A stretch of DNA of 64,000 nucleotides from Amphimedon queenslandica (lineage: Eukaryota > Porifera > Demospongiae > Haplosclerida > Niphatidae). The notes beneath the pieces are model-generated. The model made no database searches. It was not told the origin of the DNA and worked only from the letters and a program-made list of their open reading frames with translations. This document shows positions 32,438 through 42,260 of this stretch, one piece after another (position 1 is the first letter of the stretch; each line of letters opens with the position of its first letter). The stretch lies in NCBI RefSeq assembly GCF_000090795.2, contig NW_003546257.1, forward strand, positions 173,809 to 237,808, in the 5' to 3' direction. A program made the translations under genes and the position numbers.

Positions 32438-35356
32438 ACATGTTGTAGTCATTAAGTAATGAAAACTACATGGATTCTCTCATGCATTATGTATACTATA
32501 CTCACACCTTCAATAATATCAAATGACAAACTGATACTCGTATTCTTTACATGCAGAGATTGGATATTGCTATGGAGATAAGCGATAAGGCAAATATTGG
32601 TCGATCGTACTGCAGTATTGGCAATTGTCTCAAGGCTATTTTGCAACCAGACAAGGCAATGGAATGCTATAAGAGGGTTAGTAGGAAATGTCAGCTAGTC
32701 TAGTAGTTGATTGTAATGTCATAATTCTATCAATGCCAGAGCATGGGAAAGATAATAATGATATTAGTTAGATCTCTTTTGTAATTATGAGAATGGACCT
32801 TCTGTGTCTTGTATTGCCAGCTGTTAGTGACAGACAATTTGTCTGCTTCCTTAGCTAATACTCCATTTAAGGTAGAGACTCCCTGTGTGGCTTACAGTTC
32901 CTGTGTGGCTTACTGGGACCGTTTAGTAAACATTGTGTCATGGACTCCTGCTAGTAAATGATATATTTGCATTTTATCATGTACAAGTCTAGTCACCTGA
33001 CAGATAAAGATTAATATCAATTATTAGTACATTTGCTCGACAAATTAATTCCTGTCCTATGACACAGTGTCATTGTTGTGTTGCAATCTCGACTATGCTG
33101 ACTTGTCCTATCAAATTTCTTAATATAATCTGCCTATACCATTCTCCTTATGTAATAACATACTACATTAAAAATGAATGGTTTTATATATATATATATA
33201 TTTATTTATGTATTATTAATAGGGTTTAAGTGTTGCCTCTGAGCTTGAAGATCATGTTGGTATGGGAGTGTGTCACTGTAATATGGGTTCCACTTACGAG
33301 ATGATGGGAAATGTCGAAGAGACAGCTGATCAATATGAAAAGGTATTGTCAAGTCTTGTGGTGGTCTGGCCTGTTGCCAAGTATTGTTTAGTAGTTGATC
33401 CATGCCCCACTACTGTTCACGTTAAAACAATGTGCACTGTCCCCTATTAGACTGTATGCTCTATTAGCTATGATCTTTATTATTATTATTAGGTATTATT
33501 AGGTATTATTATATAATGTGCTTTCTGTTACTACAATCCTCCTCCTCCTCCTCCTCCTTCTCACTCCCTTTCTCCTGCATGCCAATCCTCTCCCTCTGGC
33601 TGCCTTTACAAGCCTTCTCCACATCTCATCATGAAAATTAAATTTGTGCACTTTACTATTTTAATTCTTTTTATAAAAGCACTACCAAGCAATGAAGAAT
33701 GCCGGTAACACCCAGGGACAGATATCAGCACTGACAAGTATGGCAAAGATATACGAGACACTGGCAAATGCCACAAAAGCTATTGAATCACTACAAAAGG
33801 TGAGGAGTTGCTGATGAACCAGTAACTAATATTTAAATGTGATAGAATTTAGACTGTGCATGGCTCATTAGCATCACGTATTGAGTGCTAATGAATTTTA
33901 TGCTACAATAGTTAGTAGTGTGTGAATTCCACCATATAATGATGCAGACTATTATTATTTTATACCTGTGTCTCTCATGAAGTAATGTCTGTCCAAGTAA
34001 CAACAGTTGTCTTAGCAGCATGACAACATGTAATTGATGATATACACAGTCCAGCATGTATTCCTGTTGCCCTTTGTGTCAGTATAAAGTGTCAGTGTGG
34101 GAGGAGAAAATGAGCAATTTGGTAATAGGATTAGCCTCTTCATTAGATTAAGTTCTTTTGATTGGTACATGTCTTTTTATGTCCTCTGTTTTCTTCTGAT
34201 GATATAAGATCTGTCGGGAAATATGAATCAACTCAAAGCTTTGTTTGTGTGACAACAAGCTAATGGTTTGATGTCTACTTAACTCTTGAACAAAAATAGT
34301 CATTATGACTCATTTGCATACTTTTAATGTGAAAGGTCCTGGGAATTATATCTCATAGTGTTTATTTGACATTTTTCTATACTTTACACTTTATTATGGT
34401 ATGCAATTAACATGATAGGCGTTGTCCCTATATTGTAATTGATACTATTTCATTATCCATAATTGGATTGTCTTGTGTATCATGATACTGGTCTCCCTCT
34501 TTTTTACTTCCTTTCTCACCCTCTTTTTCTCTCTCCCTCTCTTTAGTTGGTGTTTCTCTATCGAGAGCTAAAAGAAGAGTCTGAAATGAAAGGAGCTCTC
34601 GAAAAGATAACAAATCTCGGCGGGTCCGATCACGAGCCTTCCCACATTGCCCCTCCCCCTAGCCCACCCACATCAGGACCCAGTAAAGCTGAGAACGGCG
34701 GCAAGAAAGGCGGGATTTTTAAGAAACTCAAAGAGAAACGATCGAAGAAAAGGAGCATCATTGGGCCGGAGACTACTCAAAGCGTGTCGGGGGTTTTGGG
34801 TGAGTCGTGGCGCTGTAGCTCTCCCGTGATTAAAGAGGAGACAAAGCTTCACTCTAACGAGCCTAAGGCAGTTGGTAAGGATACAAAGGAAGATCAACCA
34901 GTGAGGTCTGACTCAAGGAATAGCAGAGAGGAAAGGGCCAGCCCTCAGGACAGGAAGCGTTCGTGGAGTCATGGTCAAATAAACAAAGTGTCTGTTGAGC
35001 ATGGAGACCAAACAATGAATGAGACCTTTCCCTCGTCTTCTCTTTCATCGAAACTGAGTAACTCTGAATTGGTGACACTTGCTAGTCCTATTGAAAGAGG
35101 AGGAGGAGGGAAGGAAGGAGGAAGAGAGGGAGGACAGACGGACCAGTATGTCATTCACGGGCCCATACCTGGAGAGACCGAGCAGTATTATAAGCTACGG
35201 AAACCGATCTACGAGAAATTTGGCGACAAGTCGCATCACGATACCCTCAAGGAACTGACGGATTTTTTGAACAGTTCGGAAGAGAAGGAGCCGGTTAATC
35301 TGAGCATATTGCAGGATTGGGATGGATGGATGATTGGATCCAAAGCTGTCATGTAA
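30970..35356 (+). CDS. GPSM/LGN-like TPR protein without GoLoco motifs
   Basis: 643 residues over seven exons: 30970-31402, 31565-31805, 32315-32402, 32557-32676, 33223-33342, 33680-33799, 34547-35356. The N-terminal two thirds is a stack of about seven to eight 40-residue TPRs of the GPSM/LGN type (ELAMEGEELSKAGDYGEA; WSLLGNAHFYQGDMDAAI; GNLGVIYELLQDTDKAIDHH; SIGNCLKAILQPDKAMECYK). These are protein-binding helical repeats, and exons 4, 5 and 6 are each exactly 120 bp, one TPR per exon. The C-terminal exon is basic, then Ser-rich, and ends in a compact segment FLNSSEEKEPVNLSILQDW and DGWMIGSKAVM. I see no GoLoco motif, so G-alpha binding is not supported. The N-terminus carries eight His codons (30991-31014); in-frame ATGs also occur at 30985 and 31075. 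Poly(A) signal AATAAA at 35446-35451. Confidence 0.8.
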
Positions 35357-35991
35357 GGAGCACATGAACATTTGTTTTTAACATGCATCATGTAGTAGTG
35401 TAACACTTTAAGCATGAGTCATGCATGCTTGTAAAACAGAACGAAAATAAAGCTTTTTTTATTTAATAGTTTTGTCTTGATATTGCAAGTTTTGTTGGAT
35501 TAATGTAAAGAATTTTGTATTTGATAAGCATTAAGCAGGTGGGGCACATTCTTTCACTTGTATGTGTGGGCATAATTGTACCAGTAGTAGGAGTGCTTCT
35601 TGATGTCTTTTATGTCTTCCATAATTACTGTTGCATATCTGATTTGTATAGGATACAATCAAGAAAAGAGTCGAAACTCATATAAAGATAGTTACGGAAT
35701 TTAGTGACGATCGATCTATTATTTTAAAATTTTGACACTCTTTTATTATTTTTGTTGTAATAATGTACTTGCTCTATCAGTGACATTGATCATTTATAAT
35801 TAACAGTCATTCTAATAATAATGTAATAATAATGATAATATTACTGTTATAATAATAATAATTTATTTACTGACATGACAAAATGATGAGATTGCTTTCA
35901 CCTCTAATAGTGTGAATTGCACTTGCAGTGAGGTTTAAACAAAGCTATTATACACAAATTCATTAAAAATTAGAATAAAAAAAATTTGAGT
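35357..35991. other. convergent 3' region of TPR and TRIM-NHL genes
   Basis: Contains the TPR poly(A) signal at 35446-35451 and AT-rich microsatellite-like sequence (AATAATAAT) near 35815-35865, with TTTATT there (AATAAA on the minus strand) for the TRIM gene. No gene is seen. Confidence 0.6.
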
Positions 35992-37986
35992 TTAATACAC
36001 AATCAATCTGTTGTTCATTAGATCACAAATGTACAAGAATCCTTCACTATCAAATGATAGCCCCCTTGGGTTCCTAAACTGACCCTCATTGACACCTTCA
36101 TCTCCAAAACTAGTCACAAACTGACCCTCAGGAGTGAAAGCTGACACACGATGGTTCCCATACTCAGTGACATAGACCAAACCACTATTGGTGTCTACTG
36201 TAATTCCTACTGGATCAAAGAGCTCTCCTGGACTGCACCCCTTACTACCAAATCCAATTAAAAATTCACCCTCGGGAGAAAATTTTTGAATGCGATGATT
36301 CCCATAGTCAGCGACATACACTGAGTTGGTGCGATCAATAGCAATGTCATGCGGATTCTCAAATTCTCCATCTCTCGATCCTTTACTGCCAAACGAATGA
36401 GAAAAGGCCAAATCAGGAGTGAGGACTTGAATGCGATGATTATTGTGATCAGCTATGTACACCCTCCCATCTGTTGGAGATATGACCATGCCAACAGGGC
36501 AATTGAATTTTAGAGGACCTTTGCCCAATCCACCAACTGATGCTAAGAGCTTTCCGTCCATGCTTATCTTTTGTATTCTGTGATCATCGTCAATAACTAG
36601 AATAGAGCTATTGTCTCGAGTAATGGCCACATCACGAGGAGAACAAAACGTGACATCCCCACTACCTCCTTCTCCTCCAAATGTCTTCATTTTCTTTCCT
36701 CTCCCATCCAATATGGTAACGCGATGATTCCAGCATTCTGTTAAAATAACTTGACCTTTTTCACTCACAGCAACTCCCCAGGGATATTTTATGCCAGTGA
36801 TGATACGGGCTGGAATGATTATATCGAAATACGGATTGAAAGGGACCACCAAAGAAGTACCTTCCAGTTGGACATCGTGAACTTTAACCTCAACGTAATG
36901 ATGACCACTAGTAAAAGGGCTGCATTGTATCTGATACACTCCAGGATATGAAGTAGTACTCACTGTAGTTTCAATGGGAGCTACATCTTTACCAACTGGT
37001 ACTAGACTACAGCTAAGAGATGATATGGGAACCGTTAGGAGACTTGAATCAGGGACCTCCATTGATAATGGAAATGAAATCATCTTCTTCTCTGGAAAAT
37101 GATTCACTTGATTTATTTCCTTGACCCTGCATTGCTGCAATGCTGTGTAAGAGACAATCTCACCCACTTGGTGTACGACTATGCTTGGATCCCCCTTGAT
37201 AAATTCTAAATCTGCTTTTTCTAATGGGTCAAATTCCTCCACATTGATTCCTCTTGTCATCTCACTCATGCGCTCATCCTCTGACATAAAGACATGCTGT
37301 AAGCTCAGGCTCTCTTCTACTTTGCTTTTAAAAATCCTTTTCTGCTTAGCTATTACCTGCAATTTGCTCTCAACTATTGCATCAACTTCCTTTGTCAGCT
37401 CTTTCTCAACCGTATTCATCACTTCTTGTACAAACAAATGAATGTCTTCCTGGACTGCTTCTCCTTGCTTCTTAATCTCTTTCTCTCTTTGCGTGAGGTC
37501 AGTGAGAATTCTTTCAATGTGGCTCGCTTGCTCCTGGACAACAACAGAAGCTGAGGCTGACACCTCATCGAGGCTTGATATTTGATGGCTGGAAAAGAAA
37601 CTCCATTTCTTATGGACATGCATGCATTCTTCACAGAAAAACTTGCTGCACTCTTTGCAATAGACAACTGCAGTGACTTCATTGCAATTGTTGCAAGTGA
37701 CGGTTTTTGCCATGAGGCTGTGCATCTCTTTGAGGTTGTTGAGATGGAATGCTTTGTGAAAGCCTTCCACTCCACCTCGTGGTAGTTCTGTCTTGTCATG
37801 ACAAGTAGGGCAGGAGAGGTAAGAGGTCTCGTTCTCTTCTTTATCAGGCGGTACTCCCTCCAGACAAGACTGGCAAAAGGAGTGGAGACATGATAGTGTC
37901 TTTGGGTCTGTGTAAATACTGTGGCATAAGGGACAGGTGATTTGTTCCTTCAGTTTAAGGAGATCAAGAGAAGACGAAATAGACAT
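35992..37986 (-). CDS. TRIM-NHL E3 ubiquitin ligase (RING, B-box, filamin, NHL), intronless
   Basis: 664 residues in one exon. RING at about 18-62 (CPLC, CLHSFCQSC, CPTC), B-box at about 96-137 (CNNC, CKEC, CEEC, then HVHKKW...H), a coiled coil at about 150-230, a filamin-type immunoglobulin segment at about 300-395 (GVYQIQCSPFTSGHHYVEVK), and six NHL repeats from about 400 to the end (for example VYIADHNNHRIQ, VYVADYGNHRIQKFSPEG). This is the TRIM2/TRIM3/TRIM71 architecture: the RING transfers ubiquitin and the NHL propeller binds RNA or protein partners. It lacks introns although every neighbour but FAM161 has them, which suggests a retrocopy origin or an intronless sponge expansion. Start chosen at the first ATG, 15 codons before the RING. 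It is divergent from the RRM gene at 38212. Confidence 0.92.
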   Translation of the reverse strand: MSISSSLDLLKLKEQITCPLCHSIYTDPKTLSCLHSFCQSCLEGVPPDKEENETSYLSCPTCHDKTELPRGGVEGFHKAFHLNNLKEMHSLMAKTVTCNNCNEVTAVVYCKECSKFFCEECMHVHKKWSFFSSHQISSLDEVSASASVVVQEQASHIERILTDLTQREKEIKKQGEAVQEDIHLFVQEVMNTVEKELTKEVDAIVESKLQVIAKQKRIFKSKVEESLSLQHVFMSEDERMSEMTRGINVEEFDPLEKADLEFIKGDPSIVVHQVGEIVSYTALQQCRVKEINQVNHFPEKKMISFPLSMEVPDSSLLTVPISSLSCSLVPVGKDVAPIETTVSTTSYPGVYQIQCSPFTSGHHYVEVKVHDVQLEGTSLVVPFNPYFDIIIPARIITGIKYPWGVAVSEKGQVILTECWNHRVTILDGRGKKMKTFGGEGGSGDVTFCSPRDVAITRDNSSILVIDDDHRIQKISMDGKLLASVGGLGKGPLKFNCPVGMVISPTDGRVYIADHNNHRIQVLTPDLAFSHSFGSKGSRDGEFENPHDIAIDRTNSVYVADYGNHRIQKFSPEGEFLIGFGSKGCSPGELFDPVGITVDTNSGLVYVTEYGNHRVSAFTPEGQFVTSFGDEGVNEGQFRNPRGLSFDSEGFLYICDLMNNRLIVY

Positions 37987-38211
37987 GCTGCAGAGAAGAA
38001 TGAAGGTAACCTCACTCCAGAAACGAATAAAGGTAACCTCACTCAGTCGATGTTATTTTATATCTGCTGTATAACCTCTTTTACTGAGCTGAGCCTGCAG
38101 GAAGGGTGGGGCTGGGTAGAGCTAAACTCACGTCAGGATATTTCCGTATACTTTAACCACGTGCTACAACGTGGTTTATCTTATTCTCTAATTAGTATCC
38201 GCCATTTAAAC
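37987..38211. promoter_or_regulatory. shared promoter of TRIM-NHL and Nop6-like genes
   Basis: 225 bp between two start codons facing apart. It contains a short direct repeat, AAGGTAACCTCACT (about 38004 and 38032), a TTTCCGTATA block at 38141-38150 and a CACGTG palindrome at 38158-38163 within the hairpin-like CCACGTGCTACAACGTGG. Confidence 0.55.
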
Positions 38212-38957
38212 ATGAGCGAGACTCAGAGGGAGAAGAAAAGAAAAGAGTGAGTTTATTGTATATTTCAGTGTGTCTCAGGCTTTACTCAGTTGGTGGCTGA
38301 AACAGATGAAGAAAAGAAGCAAAGAGACTAAGAGTAAAACGAAGCAACCAACAGAAGAAGAGGAGATAGTAGGAGAAGAGGCCGAAGAAGACACTGTAGA
38401 TAAAAAAAGAAGTAGATATATTCTATTTATAGGTACATTTAATTAGCAATGCCTATAGGGAGTGCTTCATTTGGTTTGTACATGTACAAGAAAGGGGGTG
38501 TGGCATGATGCATAATTAATTATATTTTTGTTGTGGGATTACTACGATAGGAAATTTACCATATTCGGTATCATCTGATGATATTATGCATCACTTTCGA
38601 AAGAGAGGAGTACCCATTCAACAGGTTTGACCAGTTTTAAAATCGTGTTCTGATTGTCCAGTTTATAGGTACGATTGCTGACAGAGAGAGGGTCAGCGAA
38701 ATCTCGTGGGTGTGGTTTTCTTGAATTTAATAGTGTCAAGCATCAACAGGTATGAAGAAAAATTTTGATAATGATTTCGTTTTTAAGTTTTTGTTTTTTA
38801 GAATGCTTTAAAGTTTCATAAGTCAAATCTTTCTGGGCGGAGCATTAACCTAGAGGTGACGTGTGGGGGCGGAGGAAAAGGTGAGAAAAGGATGAACAAG
38901 ATAAAAAAGCGCAACGAGAGATTGTCAAAAAATCGATTAAAACAACAGCAACAATGA
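38212..38957 (+). CDS. Nop6-like RRM protein, five exons
   Basis: 162 residues from exons 38212-38246, 38290-38432, 38551-38624, 38669-38749 and 38802-38957 (TGA at 38955-38957); phases agree at all four junctions. The product has a Lys/Glu-rich head, then one RRM: RNP2 is ILFIGNLPYS and RNP1 is KSRGCGFLEF. It ends in a tail reading INLEVTCGGGGKGEKRMNKI and KKRNERLSKN. The GGGGK/EKR tail after the RRM is typical of the Nop6-like family, so I infer a nucleolar RNA-binding factor for small-subunit ribosome biogenesis. The first intron is only 43 bp (38247-38289). No single exon is long, so simple ORF finding misses this gene. Confidence 0.85.
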
Positions 38958-39740
38958 AACTTAATTAAATGCTTGAAATCAAATATCATTATCTATTGTT
39001 TAAAAAATCCAAAGACATTTAGTTTATGAAAAAAATTTGCGATAATGACCATAACTTGAAAAGTCTATGTCAGAATCAGCTCTAATGTACAGGGTACTTT
39101 TCAGAAATTGGCCCATTTCTTTAAATGGCCGTAACTTGAAAAATTGAAGTCGGAATCAGCTCAAACTTGCTACATAGCATTAGGACGTCAATACGTATCA
39201 AAAAATGTAATAAAAGTTTGGGGTGATTTTGGAGCCATTTTTTTGGAAAAAACCATGGGCTATAGTACAGGGTAATTTTCAGAAAATGGCTCATTTCTTT
39301 AAATGGCCGTAACTTGAAAAATTGAAGTCGGAATCAGCTCAAACTTTCTACACAGCATAACTACATCAATATGTATCTGAAAATGTAATAAAAATTTGGG
39401 GTGATTTCGGAGCCATTTTTTGGAAAAAACCATTAGTACAGGGTACTTTTCAGAAATTGGCCCATTTCTTTAAATGGCCATAACTTGAAAAATTGAAGTC
39501 GGAATCAGCTCAAACTTGCTACATAGCATTAGGACATCAATATGTATCAAAAATGTAAATAATGATTGGGGTGATTTCGGAGCCATTTTTCGGAAAAAAG
39601 GTACTTTTCAGAATTTTGAGATTGTTTTAAAATGGTCATCTTCATGGCACATTAGTACAGAGAATAATTTTTGATGATAGATCTATTTTATACTCTATTT
39701 ACACAAAGAAAAGAAAAACCATGCATATAGATAGATACTA
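38958..39740 (-). repeat. tandem ~177-bp repeat array between convergent genes
   Basis: About 39050-39640 holds three to four units in the opposite orientation to the array at 23.4-24.2 kb. The landmark CGGAATCAGCTCAAACTT lies at 39151, 39329 and 39500 (178 and 171 bp apart), and units carry GGAGCCATTTTT and CCATGGGCTATAGTACAGGG. The remainder is the 3' ends of the Nop6-like and FAM161 genes. Confidence 0.9.
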
Positions 39741-41123
39741 TCAATGGAAAGTTACAGATTTGGTAGGAGTTGAGTGTCTTATTATTGGCAAAGGTTTTCC
39801 TTGAAGCTCCTCAATTGGTAATGTTAATGTCTTTACTTGCCTTTGCCTCCTCATCAGTTCTTGCTCAAAATCATTATAGGCATATTTATTTTCATTAGCA
39901 GAAGGTTGTTTCTTCTTTTCAAGAACCTTTTCATCTTTGGCTATTCTCCTCAAGAGTCTTTCAAGATTGTACTCTTGTCCTCTTATTCTCATTCCAGCTG
40001 GTAAATGAGACTCAGCAAGACTCTCTAGTGCCCTCTGGCGTATTCTTATCTTCCTGTATTCTTCCTCCTCCTCTATCCTCTCCATGATATTTGGATCAAA
40101 TACATATTCTGGGATCTCCCCAGCTTGAAAGCATTGCTTCTCCTTCTTTTCTCTCTCAGCTGTCTCTTTCAATAGCAATATTTGTGACTCTCTCTCCTTC
40201 TTTTTTGCTTCTTCACGGGCCATAAAACTAAACGGTTTCTCTAATCTTTTTAGAGTTTCCTTTGATGTTTCCTTAATCTGCTCTCTCCTCTCTTGGTTGC
40301 ATGCGTTGATCATTTCGTATAACGGTAGGAAAGTTGTGGCTGGTACAGGATTAGCTTTGAATTGTTTGGCCAAATGTGCCTCTTCCTCTGCCTCTCTCTC
40401 CTCCTTTTCCTTCTCTGCCATCTGTAGGCTCCTGCTCTTCTTTTTTTCTTTTCTCTCTTCTCTCAATGTCATCGAGAAAGGGACAGGTACCGTAACTCGA
40501 GTTGGACTGAAATCTTTCCTTGAGGAAGGCAACGGTGAATTCCTTTTTATCTTCTTGTAACGAGGGCTGGGTACGTAGTCGGTTATATTAAAATCGTCCC
40601 ACATATTCTCAATCAGATCAACATCAGACGAATATGTAAGATCACTAACAGAAAAGTCTTCAATTTCCTCTGCTTCATCCATCGTTGAATCCAAAGGTCC
40701 CATAATACATGTGCATGTGCATATACCAGTACCTGTGCATGTACATGTATTTGCTTGTAGCTTAGTGTTTGTAGAGTTTTGTAAGTCTTTATATTGCGAT
40801 GGCTGATATCCACATAGTCCACATGTACAATCATCCATTGTACTAGGGGTTGGGATACCAGAAGACCCGGTTCTTCCCAGCAGTGCGTACACAGACTCTC
40901 TCAGTGTTTCTTGATTCTGTTGAAGCTGTTCAAGTATCGAGAGCATCTTATGCTGTACCACCTTCTCACTCATTGGTCCAGAGTGGGCTGTTCCTTGTTC
41001 AATTGGTCCAAGATACAAATCTTTCTTTTTTGTACTATATTCTGTAGTAGGTTGATGCAAGAGTAAAGAAAGAGGAGGAGAGCTGCTCCTTGAAGATGTA
41101 AACTCCTCCATGATGATGATCAC
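39741..41123 (-). CDS. FAM161A: FAM161 family (UPF0564) centrosome/cilium protein
   Basis: 460 residues in a single exon (alternative start at the second Met, residue 5). The central and C-terminal half has the family signature: KANPVPATTFLPLYEMI, then KPFSFMAREEAKKKERE, then PEYVFDPNIMERIEEEEEYR and RALESLAESHLPAGM, with long charged coiled-coil stretches. FAM161A/B proteins sit at the ciliary base and connecting cilium and bind microtubules. The N-terminal part is less conserved and holds an odd Cys/Thr run (NTCTCTGTGICTCTC) encoded by an ACATGT-type repeat at about 40708-40755. A and B paralogues cannot be told apart here. An RFX-type X-box lies 34 bp upstream of the start. Confidence 0.85.
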   Translation of the reverse strand: MIIIMEEFTSSRSSSPPLSLLLHQPTTEYSTKKKDLYLGPIEQGTAHSGPMSEKVVQHKMLSILEQLQQNQETLRESVYALLGRTGSSGIPTPSTMDDCTCGLCGYQPSQYKDLQNSTNTKLQANTCTCTGTGICTCTCIMGPLDSTMDEAEEIEDFSVSDLTYSSDVDLIENMWDDFNITDYVPSPRYKKIKRNSPLPSSRKDFSPTRVTVPVPFSMTLREERKEKKKSRSLQMAEKEKEEREAEEEAHLAKQFKANPVPATTFLPLYEMINACNQERREQIKETSKETLKRLEKPFSFMAREEAKKKERESQILLLKETAEREKKEKQCFQAGEIPEYVFDPNIMERIEEEEEYRKIRIRQRALESLAESHLPAGMRIRGQEYNLERLLRRIAKDEKVLEKKKQPSANENKYAYNDFEQELMRRQRQVKTLTLPIEELQGKPLPIIRHSTPTKSVTFH

Positions 41124-41268
41124 AAATATTTTTTACACAAAATGCAAATTTGTGGCGTTGTCTTGGCAACAGAATTTTTAACCCGCTATGTTTTGACTTG
41201 ATAGGAGGAGACAGCTCTCTTGAGCTATTTAGCTAGAGCTGCAACTTCACTTGAAGGTTCACAGACGA
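41124..41268. promoter_or_regulatory. shared FAM161/CNIH4 promoter with RFX X-box
   Basis: The 145-bp gap between divergent start codons contains GTTGTCTTGGCAAC at 41157-41170. It matches the X-box consensus GTNRCC-N(0-3)-RGYAAC with one deviation in the left half (TC for CC). Known biology: RFX factors use X-boxes to drive ciliary genes in animals, and the nearest gene, FAM161, is ciliary. Confidence 0.6.
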
Positions 41269-42131
41269 ATGTATGATACCTTTGTCTTCACCTTGTGCCT
41301 TCTAGACAGTTTGATAGCCATTGTACTGGCTATATATCATGTATGGTGATAGTCCCATTTTATATATAATTATTAAAATTTTTATACTTTCCTAGATTAT
41401 TGTATTGTCAGATATCCAGTTTGATTTTGTGGCAGCTAGACATGGCTGTGATAAGTTAAATAAGGTATGAATCCAAATTTCTGTGAATTAACACTGTATC
41501 ATTTTTTTAATAAATATTCTTCTCTAGTCTGTGAAGCCAGAGCTAATGTTAAATGCATTCATTCCACTGATTCTAATGCTCAGTGGCCACTGGCTTCTCA
41601 GTATACTATCCAGCCCTTTGGCAATATATCTCTGCTATAGGTAAACCTTAATTCTCTCATTCCTCTTCTTTCTCTATTTTTGAGATGCTTACATGTATTG
41701 ATGTACATTAATATACATTAATCTACAATAGTCTACATGTGCTCTTAATTGACTAGTAATGTCATGTCACACACCATAGTCTATTCATTGTATTGTCACC
41801 AAGCAAATCCTGTATAGCTTTGTGTAGTTCACATGTATGTAATGTAATGTATTTCGATTACTAATTATAGTTAAGTGATGTCAGATTGGACTCTGTTTTT
41901 TAATAGATATTTTAATCTTCGAAGTTCATTCATTGGCCTTTATGATGCCACTGTCATTAGAAATGGCAATCAACTAATAAATTTTCAGAAAGAATCGTTT
42001 GTCAAGATCGGGTATCATCTAATTATTTTCTTTGCCTCGTTATACTAGTAAGCTGTAGCATTTGATATTTCAAGCATCAGTTACCATTATACTCTTTTCT
42101 CTACAGCGTTATCCTTTATCTACTGACATAG
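41269..42131 (+). CDS. CNIH4: cornichon homologue 4
   Basis: 139 residues, the same length as human CNIH4, from exons 41269-41340, 41396-41464, 41528-41640, 41907-42047 and 42107-42131 (TAG). The sequence follows CNIH4 closely: VFTLCLLDSLIAIVLAIYH, then IIVLSDIQFDFVAARHGCDK, LNKSVKPELMLNAFIP, GLYDATVIRNGNQL and KIGYHLIIFFASLY. Cornichons are small membrane cargo receptors for COPII export from the ER; CNIH4 handles GPCRs in mammals. Hydrophobic segments suit three or four membrane helices. Exon lengths 2 and 3 (69 and 113 bp) equal those of the second cornichon gene 1.2 kb downstream. Confidence 0.93.
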
Positions 42132-42260
42132 TCAAACCAAATGAGAAAGATGGTTCTGCAATAATAGAATGTTTTATTTTTAGAGCACGAATGAAAGACG
42201 CAAAAAATAATTATTTTGTTTCGATTCAAATAATTTCATTAATGATTAGAAATAAACAGC
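42132..42260. terminator. overlapping convergent 3' ends of CNIH4 and DCAKD
   Basis: Only 114 bp separate the two stop codons. A minus-strand AATAAA (TTTATT at 42173-42178) lies 42 bp past the CNIH4 stop, and the first plus-strand AATAAA (42251-42256) lies inside the last DCAKD codons. The mature 3' UTRs probably overlap in antisense. Confidence 0.5.
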
